A stretch of DNA of 64,000 nt from Dactylorhiza incarnata (GCA_033032865.1 JAWHQI010000049.1:6510001-6574000), one strand, 5' to 3'; shown: positions 13,520 through 25,064, counted from the stretch's first letter. Numbers and translations: made by a program. The notes: generated by a model from the sequence alone, not told the origin.

Positions 13520-13940
13520 ATTTGCCACGGCATTAAACCGTGGCTATAGTTTTTAAAAAAAATCGGAAATACTATTAGCCACGGCATAAACCGTGGCTAA
13601 TAGGTACCAAAGTAGACACGGCCTAGACCGTGGCTAATAATATGTATTAGCCACGGCATAGTGCCGTGGCTAATAATCATAATATTTGCCACGGCCCTAT
13701 ACCGTGGTAAAAGGACCAAATACATATATTGGAATACGTTTGCTACGAGGAGAAACCGTGGCTAAAACTAACGATTTTTTTTCGTGGCAAATACCTTTAG
13801 CCACGGCCAATCCGTGGCTAAAAATCTTTCTCCACGCGACCTTTAGCCACGAATTTTTTCCGTGGCTAAACCGTGGCAAAAGATCTTTAGCCACGGTTTT
13901 AGACCTTTTGCCACGGCAAATTGCCGTGGTAAAAAATCTG
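13520..13940. repeat. CACTA subterminal repeat region
   Basis: More than a dozen copies of GCCACGG or its complement CCGTGGC occur in both orientations, often paired as short palindromes such as AGCCACGGC...CCGTGGCTAA. In En/Spm elements such motifs bind TNPA. Here the binding role is inferred. Confidence 0.8.
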
Positions 13941-13953
13941 TTTTCTAGTAGTG
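13941..13953 (-). repeat. CACTA terminal inverted repeat (right end)
   Basis: TTTTCTAGTAGTG is the reverse complement of CACTACTAGAAAA. The base after it resumes the gag sequence of the surrounding copia, which fixes the boundary. Confidence 0.85.
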
Positions 13954-14288
13954 GTAGAAATAGACAGATCACCTTGAGAGGCCTTCGCCAACTCATTTCC
14001 AGGAAACTGTAGCCGAGCTACATTCTTCTTATTAAACAGCCCGTCCAAGGACGTCCAAATCTCAGCAGCAGATTTACATTCAATGATGTGATCAAATAGC
14101 TCTGGTGAGATAGCCCTCCTGAGTGTGAACTCTGCCTTAACATTAGTCCTCCTCCAAAGTCTCACCTCTGACATATTATCTCCTGCTAGAAACACTTCTT
14201 GTGTGTCTTCTCCTCCTACTATCTCCCATAGAACCTCGCCAAGTAAGTAACTCTCTATAAACGACCTCCACTTCTTGTAGTTAGTCAA
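13954..14288 (-). pseudogene. Copia gag N-terminal fragment, cut by the CACTA
   Basis: The minus-strand reading starts near 14288 with TNYKKWRSFIESYLLGE and continues through LWRRTNVKAEFTLRRAI and FDHIIECKSAAEIW, a copia gag (UBN2-type) N-terminal region. The frame runs into the CACTA terminus at 13953, where similarity stops. The paralogous gag at 21183-21524 aligns through the same region, which confirms the truncation. Confidence 0.85.
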
Positions 14289-14411
14289 TGTGAGGAGTTC
14301 AATACCAAGCCCTCTTGCGTATCAACCTTCCATGGCAATCTATGTGGTCTCTTTTTCACAAAGACGATGGCAACTCAAGTTGATCACTGCTTATCCACTC
14401 CAACAACCTCC

Positions 14412-14422
14412 CTCTGATACCA
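14412..14422 (-). other. Primer binding site of the minus-strand copia fragment
   Basis: On the minus strand it reads TGGTATCAGAG, directly after the LTR end. It is a tRNA-Met type site and fixes the element's orientation. Confidence 0.85.
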
Positions 14423-15582
14423 TGTTAAAATTTTTGATTTGAATCGTTTAGGAGTAAGCAGGAGTTGCATCAACTGAGTTATAGCCAAACAAACACAATG
14501 CCACACAGGAACACAAAAGACTTTATTGAATCACAAATTTTATTTACAGTGCGAGGTATACATGGCGAGACATGATTCATAAAAATCACGAAGGAGAGAA
14601 GAACAAAACACCAAAAAGCAAAACTGGCGGCTTGACAAGCAGAGACCGCACAGACCGCTCGACTCCAGAGATCGCCCGACTTGACCTGAGACCACGCGAA
14701 CAGAAAATAGACAGACCGCCTGCACTGCAAGACCGCCACCTCAGACCGAACGAACTAGAGCTTATTGAATTGAACGAAGAACAGAAGCTGTCGCCAGACC
14801 GCAACTCAGATCGCCTAACCGCTGAAGGTCGCCTGATCGCTGAGCTCGATGCGAACAACACAAGAACACCATAAACCAGTTCGCAGACAGACCGCTGCCG
14901 AACTGTTTATTCAAGCCGCTGGGAATCACCAAGGAAGGAGACTGCAACCTGCGAACACAACAAGCAGTCAACTCGCTTCCGAGACCGCCTGACCTCAAAG
15001 TTGAGACTGCACGAATTAACCCAGGCTCTAGTTCTTATAGTTCTCGTTATGAATGACGGGCCATGCACCCCTATTTATAGGCGGGTAGACGGATGTCGTC
15101 ACCGCACAGGAGAGATACAATTACCACCTGTCAAATCGCCAGCGGTCTCACAAGGCAGACCGCGCGATCACACCACTTGGACAACCTTTCGTCCAAGACC
15201 GCAGATCAGCAGGCAGATCGCGCACAAGTCGCGCAAACACGAAACCGTGCACAAGCCGCGCGGACATAAGAACGCTCCTTCCTTAGACCACCAGGAGCAA
15301 ATCAAGAACCATCTGGCCGACTTCAGACAAGTCGCCAGATCGTCAGCACAAGCCGCCCGGACAGGCGGTTACATAAGAACAGACCGCCCGGTCTTCCAAC
15401 AAAGAAGACAGGCCAACCAAGCAGAACAACTCGGGAACAGACCGCAGCAATCAAGAACAGACCGGCCAACCAGCAGACCCCCAGAATAGACCGGCAGATC
15501 AGTAATACAGACCGCGCGGTCTCTGCGGTCACCCAAAATCAGACCGCCCGGTCACCCCCACTTCACTTCAATAATTTCAACA
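14423..15582 (-). repeat. LTR of the minus-strand copia fragment
   Basis: In plus coordinates the LTR runs from TGTTAAAA to TTTCAACA. A minus-strand TATA box (TATAAATAG) lies at about 15070-15080. The U5/R part holds many GACCGC or GACCGCC motifs, giving spurious open frames. The 5 bases after it are ACTAC; the matching target copy lies outside the window. Confidence 0.85.
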
Positions 15583-16215
15583 ACTACTGCTTACTTGTTA
15601 CTAGTTTACCTCCTACTGCTTTACTCATTGTACTATATATTGCTTAGCGATAGACCATTCCATAGTTAGACTCATTATTACCTGTTTTTTATTATACCCC
15701 TTGATGTCCTCCGCTTCATCCTTCCCGCTCGGTGCCTAGGATTCACCGGGGGAGGGGTGGGTGATTGGCTTAGTCTTTTGACTAACGGTCGGTGGACCTT
15801 ATCATTTTAGGGGACCGAGAAGATGCTGCAGCACCAGAGGCAGATGCAGATGGAGGCGGGGCAGTCTAGCACGGGAGCACCGATGACAGGATCTGTGAGT
15901 GTCTTATTTGTTTTAGTAGATTATGCTTCTGTGAGTGAAATTGTAGTGAGGAATTGATGTATCAGGCAGGAGCCCTTCTATTACTATCTGTTATTCAGTT
16001 ATTTCATGTGGACATCTTTATTCTGAGATATTATATTCATCTGATGTGGACTTGATTTCTAGTTAATCAAATGTATACTTTTCTTCTGTTGTGATCATTA
16101 TGGCCGCCAGAATCGGCGTTTTGTAGTGGCGACCTTCCCGAGTGATGTTGCCACCGCAAAGCGGCGGTTCTGGGCATAAGACCCGAGTTTTTGAAAGAAA
16201 AAAAGGGGTCTTACA
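15583..16215 (+). repeat. 5' LTR of the chromovirus, right part
   Basis: It ends in GGGGTCTTACA just before the primer site. The left part was separated by the minus-strand copia insertion and lies outside the window. It contains no gene. Confidence 0.75.
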
Positions 16216-16218
16216 AAC

Positions 16219-16229
16219 TGGTATCAGAG
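16219..16229 (+). other. Primer binding site of the chromovirus
   Basis: TGGTATCAGAG lies three bases after the LTR end TTACA. It is a tRNA-Met type site. Confidence 0.85.
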
Positions 16230-16409
16230 GAAGCCTCGATCCGAAGAAAAGAAGTCCACAAACCCTGGGCCACCCCGCACGAGTTTAGTTTGAGGACAAA
16301 CTAAGCAGCAGAAGCAATGGTGTGCCCATGTGGGGAATCACATGAAAAGTCCACTTTTAACTGAATTTTTAGGCAAACCCTCTTACGAGTGTCAATTTTC
16401 TTTTGTAGC

Positions 16410-16766
16410 CTGCATCGAACCCTACCCACAGTATGGAGTGCCTCCGACTCCAAACGTCGTCCCACCACCACCGGCTCCTACTCCGTTTCAGCAAACAGAG
16501 ATGGGGCAGACATTGACGGACATACTGGAGGCATTCAGGGCACAGCAGCACCGACTAAGCCAAACCCCGAGGCCAATTGGATGAGTGCCTTCCGAGGACT
16601 TTCCCGTCCATCATACCTTAGGACAGAGACAGTGGTTCGGACTGAGGAGTGGGTAGACATCATGTACGAGATGCTGGCAGGGATACAGTGCCCGACAGAC
16701 ATGGCAGTACTCCTAGTGGTTTCGTGCCTGGAATCTCATGCGAAAAAGTGGTGGAAGTCACTAATA
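16410..16766 (+). pseudogene. Chromovirus gag, N-terminal part
   Basis: One frame (16410-16582) gives CIEPYPQYGVPP, a proline-rich stretch, and LTDILEAFRAQQHRLSQ. A frame change near 16577 leads to SAFRGLSRPSYLR, VRTEEWVDIMYEMLAGIQCP and ESHAKKWWKSL, the retrotransposon gag domain. The protein is cut after KSL by the copia at 16767 and resumes at 22717 with LDTTYAGLEAADISRDEF. The frameshift means no functional gag. Confidence 0.8.
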
Positions 16767-17857
16767 TGTTAAAATTTTTAGAGGTCCGGAGTGAAGTAAA
16801 AATGCGGAACACTTCACACAATCCACAAGTGTGACAATCAATGACAATGGGAAGACAGAATAGTGCTCTTGTTATTTATTATCTCTATACAGATCGAGAC
16901 ATACATGGCGAGAAATGATTCATAAGAATCACAGAGAAGAGAAGCACAAGACACAAAAACAAGCCGCCAGCGAACTGCCAAGATAGAGACCGCCAGACCA
17001 CTCAAACAGGCAAGCCGCACGGTTAACACTGAGACCGTGCAAACAGAGCACAAGCCACACCTATCAGACCGCACAACTAACTGCTTTATTCAACTGATGA
17101 AAATTGCCCGCACTTCTTGATCACCCAGACCGCACGGTCTCAAGATCACCAAAGAACACGCGAACACTTGATGAAGAACTGCTTCCTGCTGCAAAACTGC
17201 AAATTAAGACCGCCCGACCATTTAAGGCCGCCTGCTTCAACTGAGTCCGCTTGCACAGTCCGAGAACACCTAACCACAGTCCGCACAGACAGACCGTTGC
17301 CGAACTGGTTTATTCAAAGCAGGAAAGAAAGGAGAATGCTGACAGTGACTACTAGCCGCTAACCTGCGAACAAACAAACCGGTCAGACAACTCAAACTGC
17401 GCGACCTCAGAAAGAGACCGACACAATCAAGGCAACTTGGGTTCTTACAGTTCTTGCGTATGAATGGCTACCCCGGCGTCCCTATTTATAGGCAACTGAA
17501 CGGATGTAGTCACCACCCCAAGGGATATATGTACCTTCCTTATTGAAGCACGCGGTCTATAGAAACAGACCACGCTGTCTCTTCAAGACCTTATTACACT
17601 TAAGCAAAACTGTCCAAGGACAGCTTGCCAAGACAACCCGGCAGACCGCCTGGTCTAAACCAGAACAAGGATACTTGGGCAAAATAAGCAGACCGAACAC
17701 AGGTAGCCAACACCAGAGACACGCGACCACACCAGCCAGGTCGCCACACCGAGCTCGTAGGTTCTAGAAGTAAACCGCAACATAAGGTCGCGCAGTCTCT
17801 GCGGTCTCCAAGAACAGATCGCCCGGACTAAACCACTTCCACTTCAAAAATTTAACA
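16767..17857 (-). repeat. 3' LTR (left in window) of the minus-strand copia
   Basis: It is 1091 bp and paired with 21613-22716. A minus-strand TATA box (CCTATAAATAGG) lies near 17482-17495. Dense GACCGC/GCGGTC motifs are present. Directly to its right CTCCCCCTTGAAG is, on the minus strand, the polypurine tract. Confidence 0.9.
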
Positions 17858-17865
17858 CTCCCCCT

Positions 17866-18671
17866 TGAAGTGGGAAGTGGAAGTCAGCCCAAGTAACCTC
17901 CTCAACTGTTTGAACGGTTCATTCGACAACGGATTTGAAAATATGTCTGCGACATTTTCCTTGCTCTGCACATGCTCAACCACAAGAGATCCCACCTACA
18001 CCTTCTCCCGAATGAAATGATGTTGAATCTCTATATGCTTTGTTCGCGCATGACAAACTGGATTGTTCACCAGTTTTAGGGCACTCTCATTGTCACCTCA
18101 AAGCAGAGTGGGACCATGCCCTCCCTATGAATGTCCTCCACAAGCCTCCTAAGCCAGATGGCTTCCTGAGATGCCAAAGTCGAAGCTTTGTACTCTTCTT
18201 CCATGGTAGAGACAGACACAGAATTCTGCTTCTTGCTGCACCATGATATAGCGGTAGAGCCCGTCATAAAGACGTATCCATAAGTCGATCTCCAATCATC
18301 TGAATCTCCTCCATAATCAGCATCCATGTATCCATGCAAGCAAAAGCCCAAGTCCTTCCCATAGAAGAGACCCAAATCAGAGGTGGTCTTGACATACTTC
18401 AAAATGCTCCTTGCCACCATCAAATGAGGCTTCCGTGCTCTTCTATATACCCACTCACCTGGCCAACCGCATAAGCAATATCTGGCCTCGTGATCATCAA
18501 ATATATCAGACTTCCCACCAAAGCCCGAAACACCAAAGGATCGGAAAGAACATTTCCCTTATCACGTCGAAGATCAATTCCAACCTCCAGTGGAGTACAG
18601 CTGCTCTTCCCCCCTTCCATGCCAAATCGCTTCACAATTTGTTCTGCATACCCCTTTTGGGAAACAAACAT
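17866..18671 (-). pseudogene. Copia RNase H and end of RT, broken
   Basis: Two minus-strand frames are involved. At 18420-18671 there is FVSQKGYAEQIVKRFGMEG and DPLVFRALVGSLIYL with TRPDIAYAVGQVS, the RT-RNase H connector. At 18076-18423 there is YMDADYGGDSDDWRST, SWCSKKQNSVSVSTMEEEY and QEAIWLRRL, the RNase H. The two frames meet at 18420 with a frame change, and a further break leads to the C-terminal part towards 17866. The usual E of the STxEAEY motif appears as STMEEEY. Confidence 0.85.
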
Positions 18672-18679
18672 CCGCCCTC

Positions 18680-19516
18680 TTTCCTCTCCACTTCGAGTCC
18701 AAGGAAATGGTGGAGCTCACCCAAGTCCTTCATCTCAAATCAGATTGCTAGCTCAGCACGAAGCCTAGCTACCTCCACTTCAGAATTCTCCGTGACAATC
18801 ATATCGTCAACATACAACAGCACCAAGACCTGAAGCTCCCCAGTCTTCTTTACGAACAAGCTCAAATCAGAACCAGAAGCAAAATATCCGCAAAACTGGA
18901 GGTATTCTGCAATCTTGCCACACCACGCCCGATGCGCCTGCTTCAAGCCGTAAAAAGGCTTCTTGAGCTTGCACACATATCTTGGGTGCTCTTCGGAAAC
19001 ATAATCAGGTGGCCGATCCATGAAGATATCCTTGTCAATCTCTCCATACAAGAATGCATTCTTTACGTCGAGTTGCCAAATCTTCCATCCATGGCAAGCT
19101 GCCAATGCGATCACCACCCGAACCGAAGTCATTTTGGCAACGGGGCTGAATGTTTCTTCAAAATCCTCCCCATACTTCTGAGAGAAACCTCGAGTTACAA
19201 GGCGAGCCTTGTACCGCTCAATGCTACCATCAGCCTTCTTCTTCAGCTTGAAAACCCACTTGTAAGTCACCGGAGTAACACCCTCAACCTTAGGCACCAA
19301 GTACCAAGTCTCATTCTTCCTGAGGGCAGTCATTTATTCATCCATGGCCATTTCCCACTCCATGAATCCAACGGCATTTTCAAAGCAAGATGGCTCTCTC
19401 TCATCTAGGGGACCTGCGAAGAAACCTGAGACGATGCTCACAAAGTTTCCCCCCGTATACCGATATGGTGGAATAATAGTCCTTTTGGACCTCCTCAGAG
19501 CTTGACTCTGAACCAC
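18680..19516 (-). pseudogene. Copia reverse transcriptase with intact YVDD
   Basis: The minus-strand frame starts near 19516 (RRSKRTIIPPYRY), passes a TAA stop at 19334-19336 just before MTALRKNETW, and continues through YKWVFKLKKKADGSIERYKA, QLDVKNAFLYGEID, YGLKQAHRAW and LLYVDDMIVTENSE. The catalytic aspartates are present. The frame closes at 18740 shortly before the connector to RNase H. Confidence 0.9.
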
Positions 19517-19524
19517 CTCTTCAG

Positions 19525-20100
19525 CTAGTCGTTCTGTGCTAGCTCTCCTCTCAGGTAGAATTGGAGCATTGCTCCCATGCTTCCAGAACCTGAAGCACCT
19601 GACCCAAAGCTAGAAGCACCTGGAGCACCTGGAGAAACAGACAACTTTACCAGAACTTCCCTTGCAGCTTCTCCTGGTCCACCATCTACACTGCTTCCTT
19701 GTAACACAACAGAAGAGCTTCCCTGGTATGACGTCAATTCGTCGAATACCATATCCCTTGAGACCACAGCTCTCCATGTCTCTGGATCCAAGCATCTCCA
19801 ACCCCTCTTCCGGTCATCATAACCGACGAAAACTAGCTTTCTTGCTTTCACATCTAGCTTTGTTCTGAGGGCATCAGGAACATGCACATAGCAGGTAGAA
19901 CCGAACACTTGAAGGTGTTCCACTGTAGGATTTATCTCGAACATCAACTAATGAGGGGTCTTCATGTTGATGGGACTCAGAGGCATCCGATTGATGACAT
20001 AAGTTGCACAAGACATTCTCTCTGCCCAGAAACACTTTGGGATACTCTTGGCATGAAGCCAACATTTGTAAGTCTCCATCAGATGACGGATCTTCCACTC
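19525..20100 (-). pseudogene. Copia integrase C-terminal part; catalytic core deleted
   Basis: From about 20090 the minus strand reads RHLMETYKCWLHAKSIPKC, FWAERMSCATYVINRMPLSP and then VEHLQVFGSTCYVHVPD, with FVGYDDRKRGWRC further on. This is the end of the integrase and its C-terminal region. Upstream, at 20100, the sequence jumps directly from the pre-integrase zinc region (KGLVRGLPSLQ). The stretch holding the D, D and E catalytic residues is absent, a deletion of several hundred bases judged from normal copia length. Confidence 0.85.
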
Positions 20101-21044
20101 TGCAAACTAGGCAAACCTCTCACAAGGCCTTTTCCTACCATAGCTTTCAACTTGTCCATCCCAACATGTCCGAGTCTTTCATGCCAGATAGCAACGCTAT
20201 CATTAGTCATCATCTTATCAACATAAGAACTTGTAGACAACACAAACAAGCCCTTCACCCTTCTGCCGACATGAGTGACTTCAGCCTCGACTGCTGACAC
20301 GTTTCTAAGAAACTTCACATCTGTTGGACCAAACAGAACGTGATAGTCAGCATTCACATCGTTGGTAACCGAGAAGAGATTTTTCTTAATCCCCGGAACA
20401 TGATAGACACTCTTCAACGTAAGTGTACCTCTATCATCGTTCAAATAAACTACACCCTCCTTCTCAACTGCATGTACAGTATCATCAGCCGTAATGATAA
20501 CATCATTACCTGTATATGACTGCAAAGAAGAGAACTTCGACTCGTCTCCGGTTAGGTGATGACCACAACCCAAGTCCACTATCCAATCATCCTGATAGTT
20601 GATGGAAGCCATAGCCCGAACACACGTGCCCATCATGAAAGCTCCATCACCCCATCTATCAACTGCATTGGAACCAGCCTCCTCCTTTCCTACAACATGC
20701 CCTGGCTGAAGATTGACCTTGCAGTCTCTTTTGAAATGACCAAGCTTGTTGCACCTGAAACATCTCAGTCCTTCCTTCTTCTTCCCTTCAGACTTAGGAG
20801 CATAACTCCTCTCTTGCTGATATGAAGTAGATGGACCATCGTTACCAGATGACTTCTTCTTCTTGTCCCAACGCTTCTTCTTTCTAGAAAAGAGAACCTC
20901 ATATTCTCCCCCAGAGACAGACATCCCCGCCATTTGCTTAGCTAAACTTTCTTGCGACGCAAGTAAGTTCTCTAGCTCCAACAACGATGGATGATTGGAC
21001 CAGCCTTGCACATAAGTAATAAAGGCCACATACTCCCTCCGCAA
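20079..21044 (-). pseudogene. Copia gag C-terminus, protease and pre-integrase region
   Basis: The open minus-strand frame contains a Lys/Arg-rich stretch, the knuckle CFRCNKLGHFKRDC, the protease region IVDLGCGHHLTGD, KSVYHVPGIKKNLFSV, and the pre-integrase motif WHERLGHVGMDKL. In related copia proteases the motif is DSGCGHH. Here the serine next to the catalytic aspartate is leucine (codon at 20571-20573), which should impair the enzyme. The gag frame upstream of 21044 is broken from the N-terminal gag at 21183. Confidence 0.88.
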
Positions 21045-21182
21045 GTCGTGGATTATGTGCCTCTTCAGCTTCGCTTCTTAGATAGGCTCATCCGGGTCTA
21101 ATGCCGATATCTTTGCGCATAGGTTCTTAATTTTCAAGAAGAACGTTGAAATGGATAAGTCTCCCTAAGTTTATTTCGCCAA

Positions 21183-21524
21183 CTAATTTTCCAAGAACTG
21201 TAGCCAAGCTACATTCTTCGTATTGAACAAGCCATCCATGGCTGTCCAAATTTCAGCAGCTGACCTACACCCGATAATGTGGTCAAACAAATCCGGAATG
21301 ATAGCTCGCTTGAGAGTGAACTCAGCCTTTGCATTTGTTCTCTTCCAAGCCTTCACGAGCTCAGCATTACCCTCAGTAGGAACAACAACTTGTCTTGCTT
21401 CTCCTCCAACTACCTCCCATAAGTCCTCACCAAGCAGATAGCTCTCCATGCACGACTTCCACTTTTTAAAGTTAGTCTGCATAAGGAGCTCAATACCAAG
21501 ACCTCTAGCATATCCTCCTTCCAT
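21183..21524 (-). pseudogene. Copia gag N-terminal part
   Basis: The minus-strand frame has FKKWKSCMESYLLGEDLWEV, KAWKRTNAKAEFTLKRA and DHIIGCRSAAEIWTAMDGL, a UBN2-type gag. It ends in a stop at 21183-21185 and the continuation to 21044 is out of frame. Its paralogue at 13954-14288 belongs to a related but distinct copia. Confidence 0.88.
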
Positions 21525-21601
21525 TTGTTATCCCACTGATTGACAACTGACTTGCAGAAATCCAAGCAGAAGACAACGATGATTACTGCTCAGGAACCTC
21601 C

Positions 21602-21612
21602 CTCCGATACCA
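21602..21612 (-). other. Primer binding site of the minus-strand copia
   Basis: On the minus strand it reads approximately TGGTATCGGAG directly after the LTR, one change from the usual TGGTATCAGAG. Confidence 0.8.
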
Positions 21613-22716
21613 TGTTAAAAATTTTAGAGGTCCGGAGTGAAGTAAAAATGTGGAACACTTCACACAATCCACAAACGTGACAATCAATGACAATGGAAAG
21701 ACATAATAGTGCTCTTGTTATTTACTATCTCTATACATCTCGAGACATAAACGGTGAGACATGATTCATAAGAATCACAGAAGAGAAAAGCACAAGACAA
21801 AAAAACAAGCCGCCAGCGAACTGCCAAGACATAGACCGCCAGACCGCTCGAACAGGCAAGCCGCACGGTTAACACTGAGACCGCGCGAACAGAGCACAAG
21901 CCGCACATGTCAGACCGCAATCACAGACCGCACAACTAGCTGCTTTATTCAGTTGCTGAAAACTGTCCGCACTTCTTGATCGCCCAGACCGCACGGTCTC
22001 AAGATCACAGAAGAACCCGCGAACACTTGATGAAGAACTGCTTCCTGTTGCAAGAGCGCAACTCAAGACCGCCCGACAATTTAAGGTCGCCTGCTTCAAC
22101 TGAGTTCGCTTGCATAGTCCATGAACACCTAAACACAGTCCGCACAGACAGGCCGCTGCCGAACTAGTTTATTCAAAGCTGGAAAGAAAGGAGAATGTTG
22201 ACGGTGACAGCTAGCCGCTAACCTGCGAACAAACAAACCGGTTAGACAACTCAAACCGCGCGACCTCAGAAAGAGACCAGCACAATCAAGCCAACTTGGG
22301 TTCTTACAGTTCTTGCGTACGAATGGCTACCCTGACATCCCTATTTATAGGCAACCGAACGGATGTCGTCACCACCCCAAGGGATATAGTTACCTTCCTT
22401 ATTGAAGCACGCGGTCTCTAGAAACAGACCGTGCGGTCTCTTCAAGACCTTAATACACTTAAGCAAAACTGTCCAAGGACAGCTTGCCAAGACAACCCGA
22501 CAGACCGCCCAGTCTAAACCAAAACAAGGATACTTGGGCAAAATAAGCACACCAAAAATAGGTCGCCAACACCAGAGACACGCGACCACACCAGCCAGGT
22601 CGCCACACCGAGCTCGCGGTTTCCAGAAGTAAACCGCAACATAAGGTCGCGTGGTCTCTGCGGTCTCCAAGAACAGACCGCCCGAACTAAACCACTTGCA
22701 CTTCAAAAATTTAACA
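21613..22716 (-). repeat. 5' LTR (right in window) of the minus-strand copia
   Basis: It is 1104 bp and clearly the partner of 16767-17857. A minus-strand TATA box lies near 22342-22355. It is followed by TACTA, the target duplication. Confidence 0.92.
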
Positions 22717-23420
22717 TACTAGACACCACCTATGCTGGACTGGAGGCGGCTGACATCTCAAGGGATGAGTTCAAGACGGCGCTATTGGAGCACTACGTAC
22801 CACAGTCAACAAGGGATGAGCTAGAAGACAGGTTCCTGCAGTTGAGGCAGGGTAGCAGGACAATGGTGGAGTATCACCGGGAGTTCACACACCTAGCCCG
22901 GTTTGCGGACTACTATCAGCTGGATGATGTAGGCTACGCAAAGAGATTTTACAAGGGCCTCCGTGACGAGTTGAGGCAGGCACTCCTCTTGTTTCTGATG
23001 GCAGTATGTCCAAGATCATGGAGATGGCCAAGATCTTGGAGATGGCCAAGAAGATGGAAGCCGACAAGCACCTTGTTCGAGGTAGGAAGAGGCCGACAGA
23101 GGGCCAGGGAAGGAGTGGCAGGAGAGACCAGCAGAAGGGTCGTTACATTGGGGAGAGAAGAGCGGAGGACTGACCCCGCCAGGAGGAGAAGCAGGAGTAG
23201 GTAGTGTTGGCACCGCAGCCTCTACAGATATGGGAGATGCCAAGGATAGGAGGAGGTGGTCCACCTCCCCCACTAGAGTGCTACCACTGCCACCAGACTG
23301 GCCATATCCAGAGGAATGCACCACCAACAGTACAAGCTGCCCCACCAGCTCAGCATTTTGGGGGCCGAGCATGTGGTCGAGGCCGTGGATTTTAGGGCGG
23401 AGACCGGAGATAGAACAGGG
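22717..23420 (+). pseudogene. Chromovirus gag, C-terminal part with altered zinc knuckle
   Basis: The gag domain continues with LEHYVPQSTRDELEDRFLQL, YHREFTHLARFADYYQLDD and FYKGLRDELRQALL. Near 22990-23060 a short stretch (GGAGATGGCCAAGATCTT) is locally duplicated. The zinc knuckle at about 23276-23330 reads CYHCHQTGHIQRNAP, with the last cysteine missing in this frame. Frames change near 23200. Confidence 0.82.
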
Positions 23421-23538
23421 ACCAGATGTACGCTCTGGACCAAGCTCAGCCCCGGGTCCCCGCAAGGGTCATTACAAGTACTTTTTAATATTTTTTTATG
23501 TTCATTAGTACCTAGCAAACCTTAGCTTTACCTTAGCA

Positions 23539-23900
23539 TTGAACCAAACAAACAAAAATCACCCAGGTATAGTACTCATCTGCGGCAAGCCCGCATACAC
23601 TTTATTTGATACGGGTGCCTCACACTCGTTCGTCTCGAAAGAATTCGTGGATGATCTGGACCAAGTCCAGCACTTTGAGGGCATCCACAGGAGGATGCAG
23701 TACCCGGACAGATTAGAAATAGTAACGAACGCAAAGTGCAACATGAATGAAGAGATTGGAGGGAAGCTGTTCGAAGCACCGACGATGCTCTTGAAGATGA
23801 AAGACTTTGACCTGATCCTGGGCATTAGCTAGTTGCACGGGAACCAGGCAAGGATTGACTGCCCGACAAGGAGGATTGTTCTGAAGCACTAGGACATGGA
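23539..23900 (+). pseudogene. Chromovirus aspartic protease
   Basis: The frame has ICGKPAYTLFDTGASHSFVS with an intact DTGAS active site, then EAPTMLLKMKDFDLILGIS. A TAG at 23830-23832 stands where WLHG is expected (TGG to TAG), and a second TAG follows LKH near 23890 where the family has Q. The protease is cut from the RT by further stops. Confidence 0.88.
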
Positions 23901-24059
23901 AGTAGTAGTCGAAGGTATCATACCCCCTCTCGTCTCTCATTATCATTTGTTCAGGCCGTCAAGGCCCACCAAGAGGGAGATGAGGTATACCAGGTGTTGT
24001 TTGAGGCGATTGAGGCGAAGGATTCTGTGGCTAGTATACCAATAGTATGAGAATTTGCC

Positions 24060-25064
24060 GACGTATTCCTGGAGAACCTGCTAGGGCTGCCACCGCACCG
24101 CGAGAAGGATTTTTAGATCCAGCTGGTGTCAGGGGCTAACCTGGTATCTAGAGGTCCTTATCGGATGGCCCTGAAGGAGATATCAGAGTTTCGGAGCAAA
24201 CTGCAGGAGCTGGTGGAAGCTGGTTTAGTCAGACCGAGTTCCTCGCCTTAGGGAGCTCCAGTGTTATTTGTAAAGAAGAAGGATGGGTAGCTCAGACTCT
24301 GCATCGATTTCAGAGCACTGAACCGGCTGACGGTTCGGAATGCGTATCCGCTACCAAGGATCGACGAGCTGTTTGACCAGCTAGAGGGAGCCCACTTCTT
24401 CTCGAAGCTGAATTTGAGGTCACGGTATTATCAGCTGCGGATTCAGGAGGAGGTCATCCCGAAGATGGCTTTCAGCAGCTGATACAGACTATATGAGTTC
24501 ACTGTGATGCCATTCGGGCTCACGAATGCACCATCAGCATTTATGAGCCTGATGAACCGGGTGTGTGAGCCATATTTCGACATCTTTGTCATCGTGTTCA
24601 TCGACGGCATCCTCATCCATTCGAGGACGGAGGAGGAACATGCACGTCATTTGGCACTAACATTGGAGAAGCTTCGGGAGCACCGCCTGTATGCAAAGTT
24701 TAGCAAGTGTCAGTTTTGGCTGAAAGAGGTGGCCTTCCTAGGTCATATTATCAGTGGAGCGGGTCTAGCAATGGATCCAATGAATATGCAGGCAGTACGG
24801 GATTGGTCACCACTGAAGACGGCCACCGACGAGCGAAGCTTCCTAGGACTTGCCGGTTATTACCGGAAGTTCGTACATGGGTTTTCCCAGATAGCCCTCC
24901 TGCTCACATCCCTGACGAAGAAGGATACTGCTTTTGTTTGAATGCCGCAGTGCGAGGCAGCCTTCCAGGAGCTAAAGGGTCGGCTTACGACGGCCCCCAT
25001 CCTTGCCCTTCCATCGGGGAAGGAAGGATTTTAGGTGTATACAGATGCGTCCTACCAGGGGATG
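24060..25064 (+). pseudogene. Chromovirus reverse transcriptase, active site D to G
   Basis: The region reads through [77 protein letters not shown] and [12 protein letters not shown]. The FIDD box reads [12 protein letters not shown] (GAC to GGC at 24606-24608), removing one catalytic aspartate. Stops occur at SSP*GAP, DG*LRLC, AFSS*YRLYEF, AFV*MPQ and GF*VYTDAS. The last intact motif, YTDASYQGM, is the first RNase H box, cut at 25064 by the next insertion. Confidence 0.9.

Larger units (their letters stand above)
13954..15582 (-). mobile_element. Minus-strand copia, fragment right of the CACTA insertion
   Basis: It comprises a gag 5' fragment, a primer site and one 1.16-kb LTR. The rest lies left of the CACTA, outside the window. 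Its outer right edge (TTTCAACA at 15575-15582) abuts the chromovirus LTR. The gag resembles that of the second minus-strand copia (16767-22716), and both LTRs are rich in GACCGC. Confidence 0.85.
16767..22716 (-). mobile_element. Minus-strand Ty1/copia inserted in chromovirus gag
   Basis: LTRs at 16767-17857 and 21613-22716 run from TGTTAAA to TTTAACA. The target duplication is TAATA (16762-16766) versus TACTA (22717-22721), one mismatch; the right copy fits the gag reading frame, so the left one mutated. The primer site is at 21602-21612 and the purine tract lies next to 17857. All copia domains are present except the integrase core, which is deleted. Confidence 0.93.

Noticed and set aside
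13686..14012. Open frames on both strands across the CACTA end
   Set aside because: They run through palindromic subterminal repeats and across the element boundary into copia gag, so they cannot be a gene.
14572..15489. Overlapping open frames rich in R, P and T
   Set aside because: They lie in a copia LTR made of GACCGC-rich sequence, with no domain and no consistent frame in the related LTRs.
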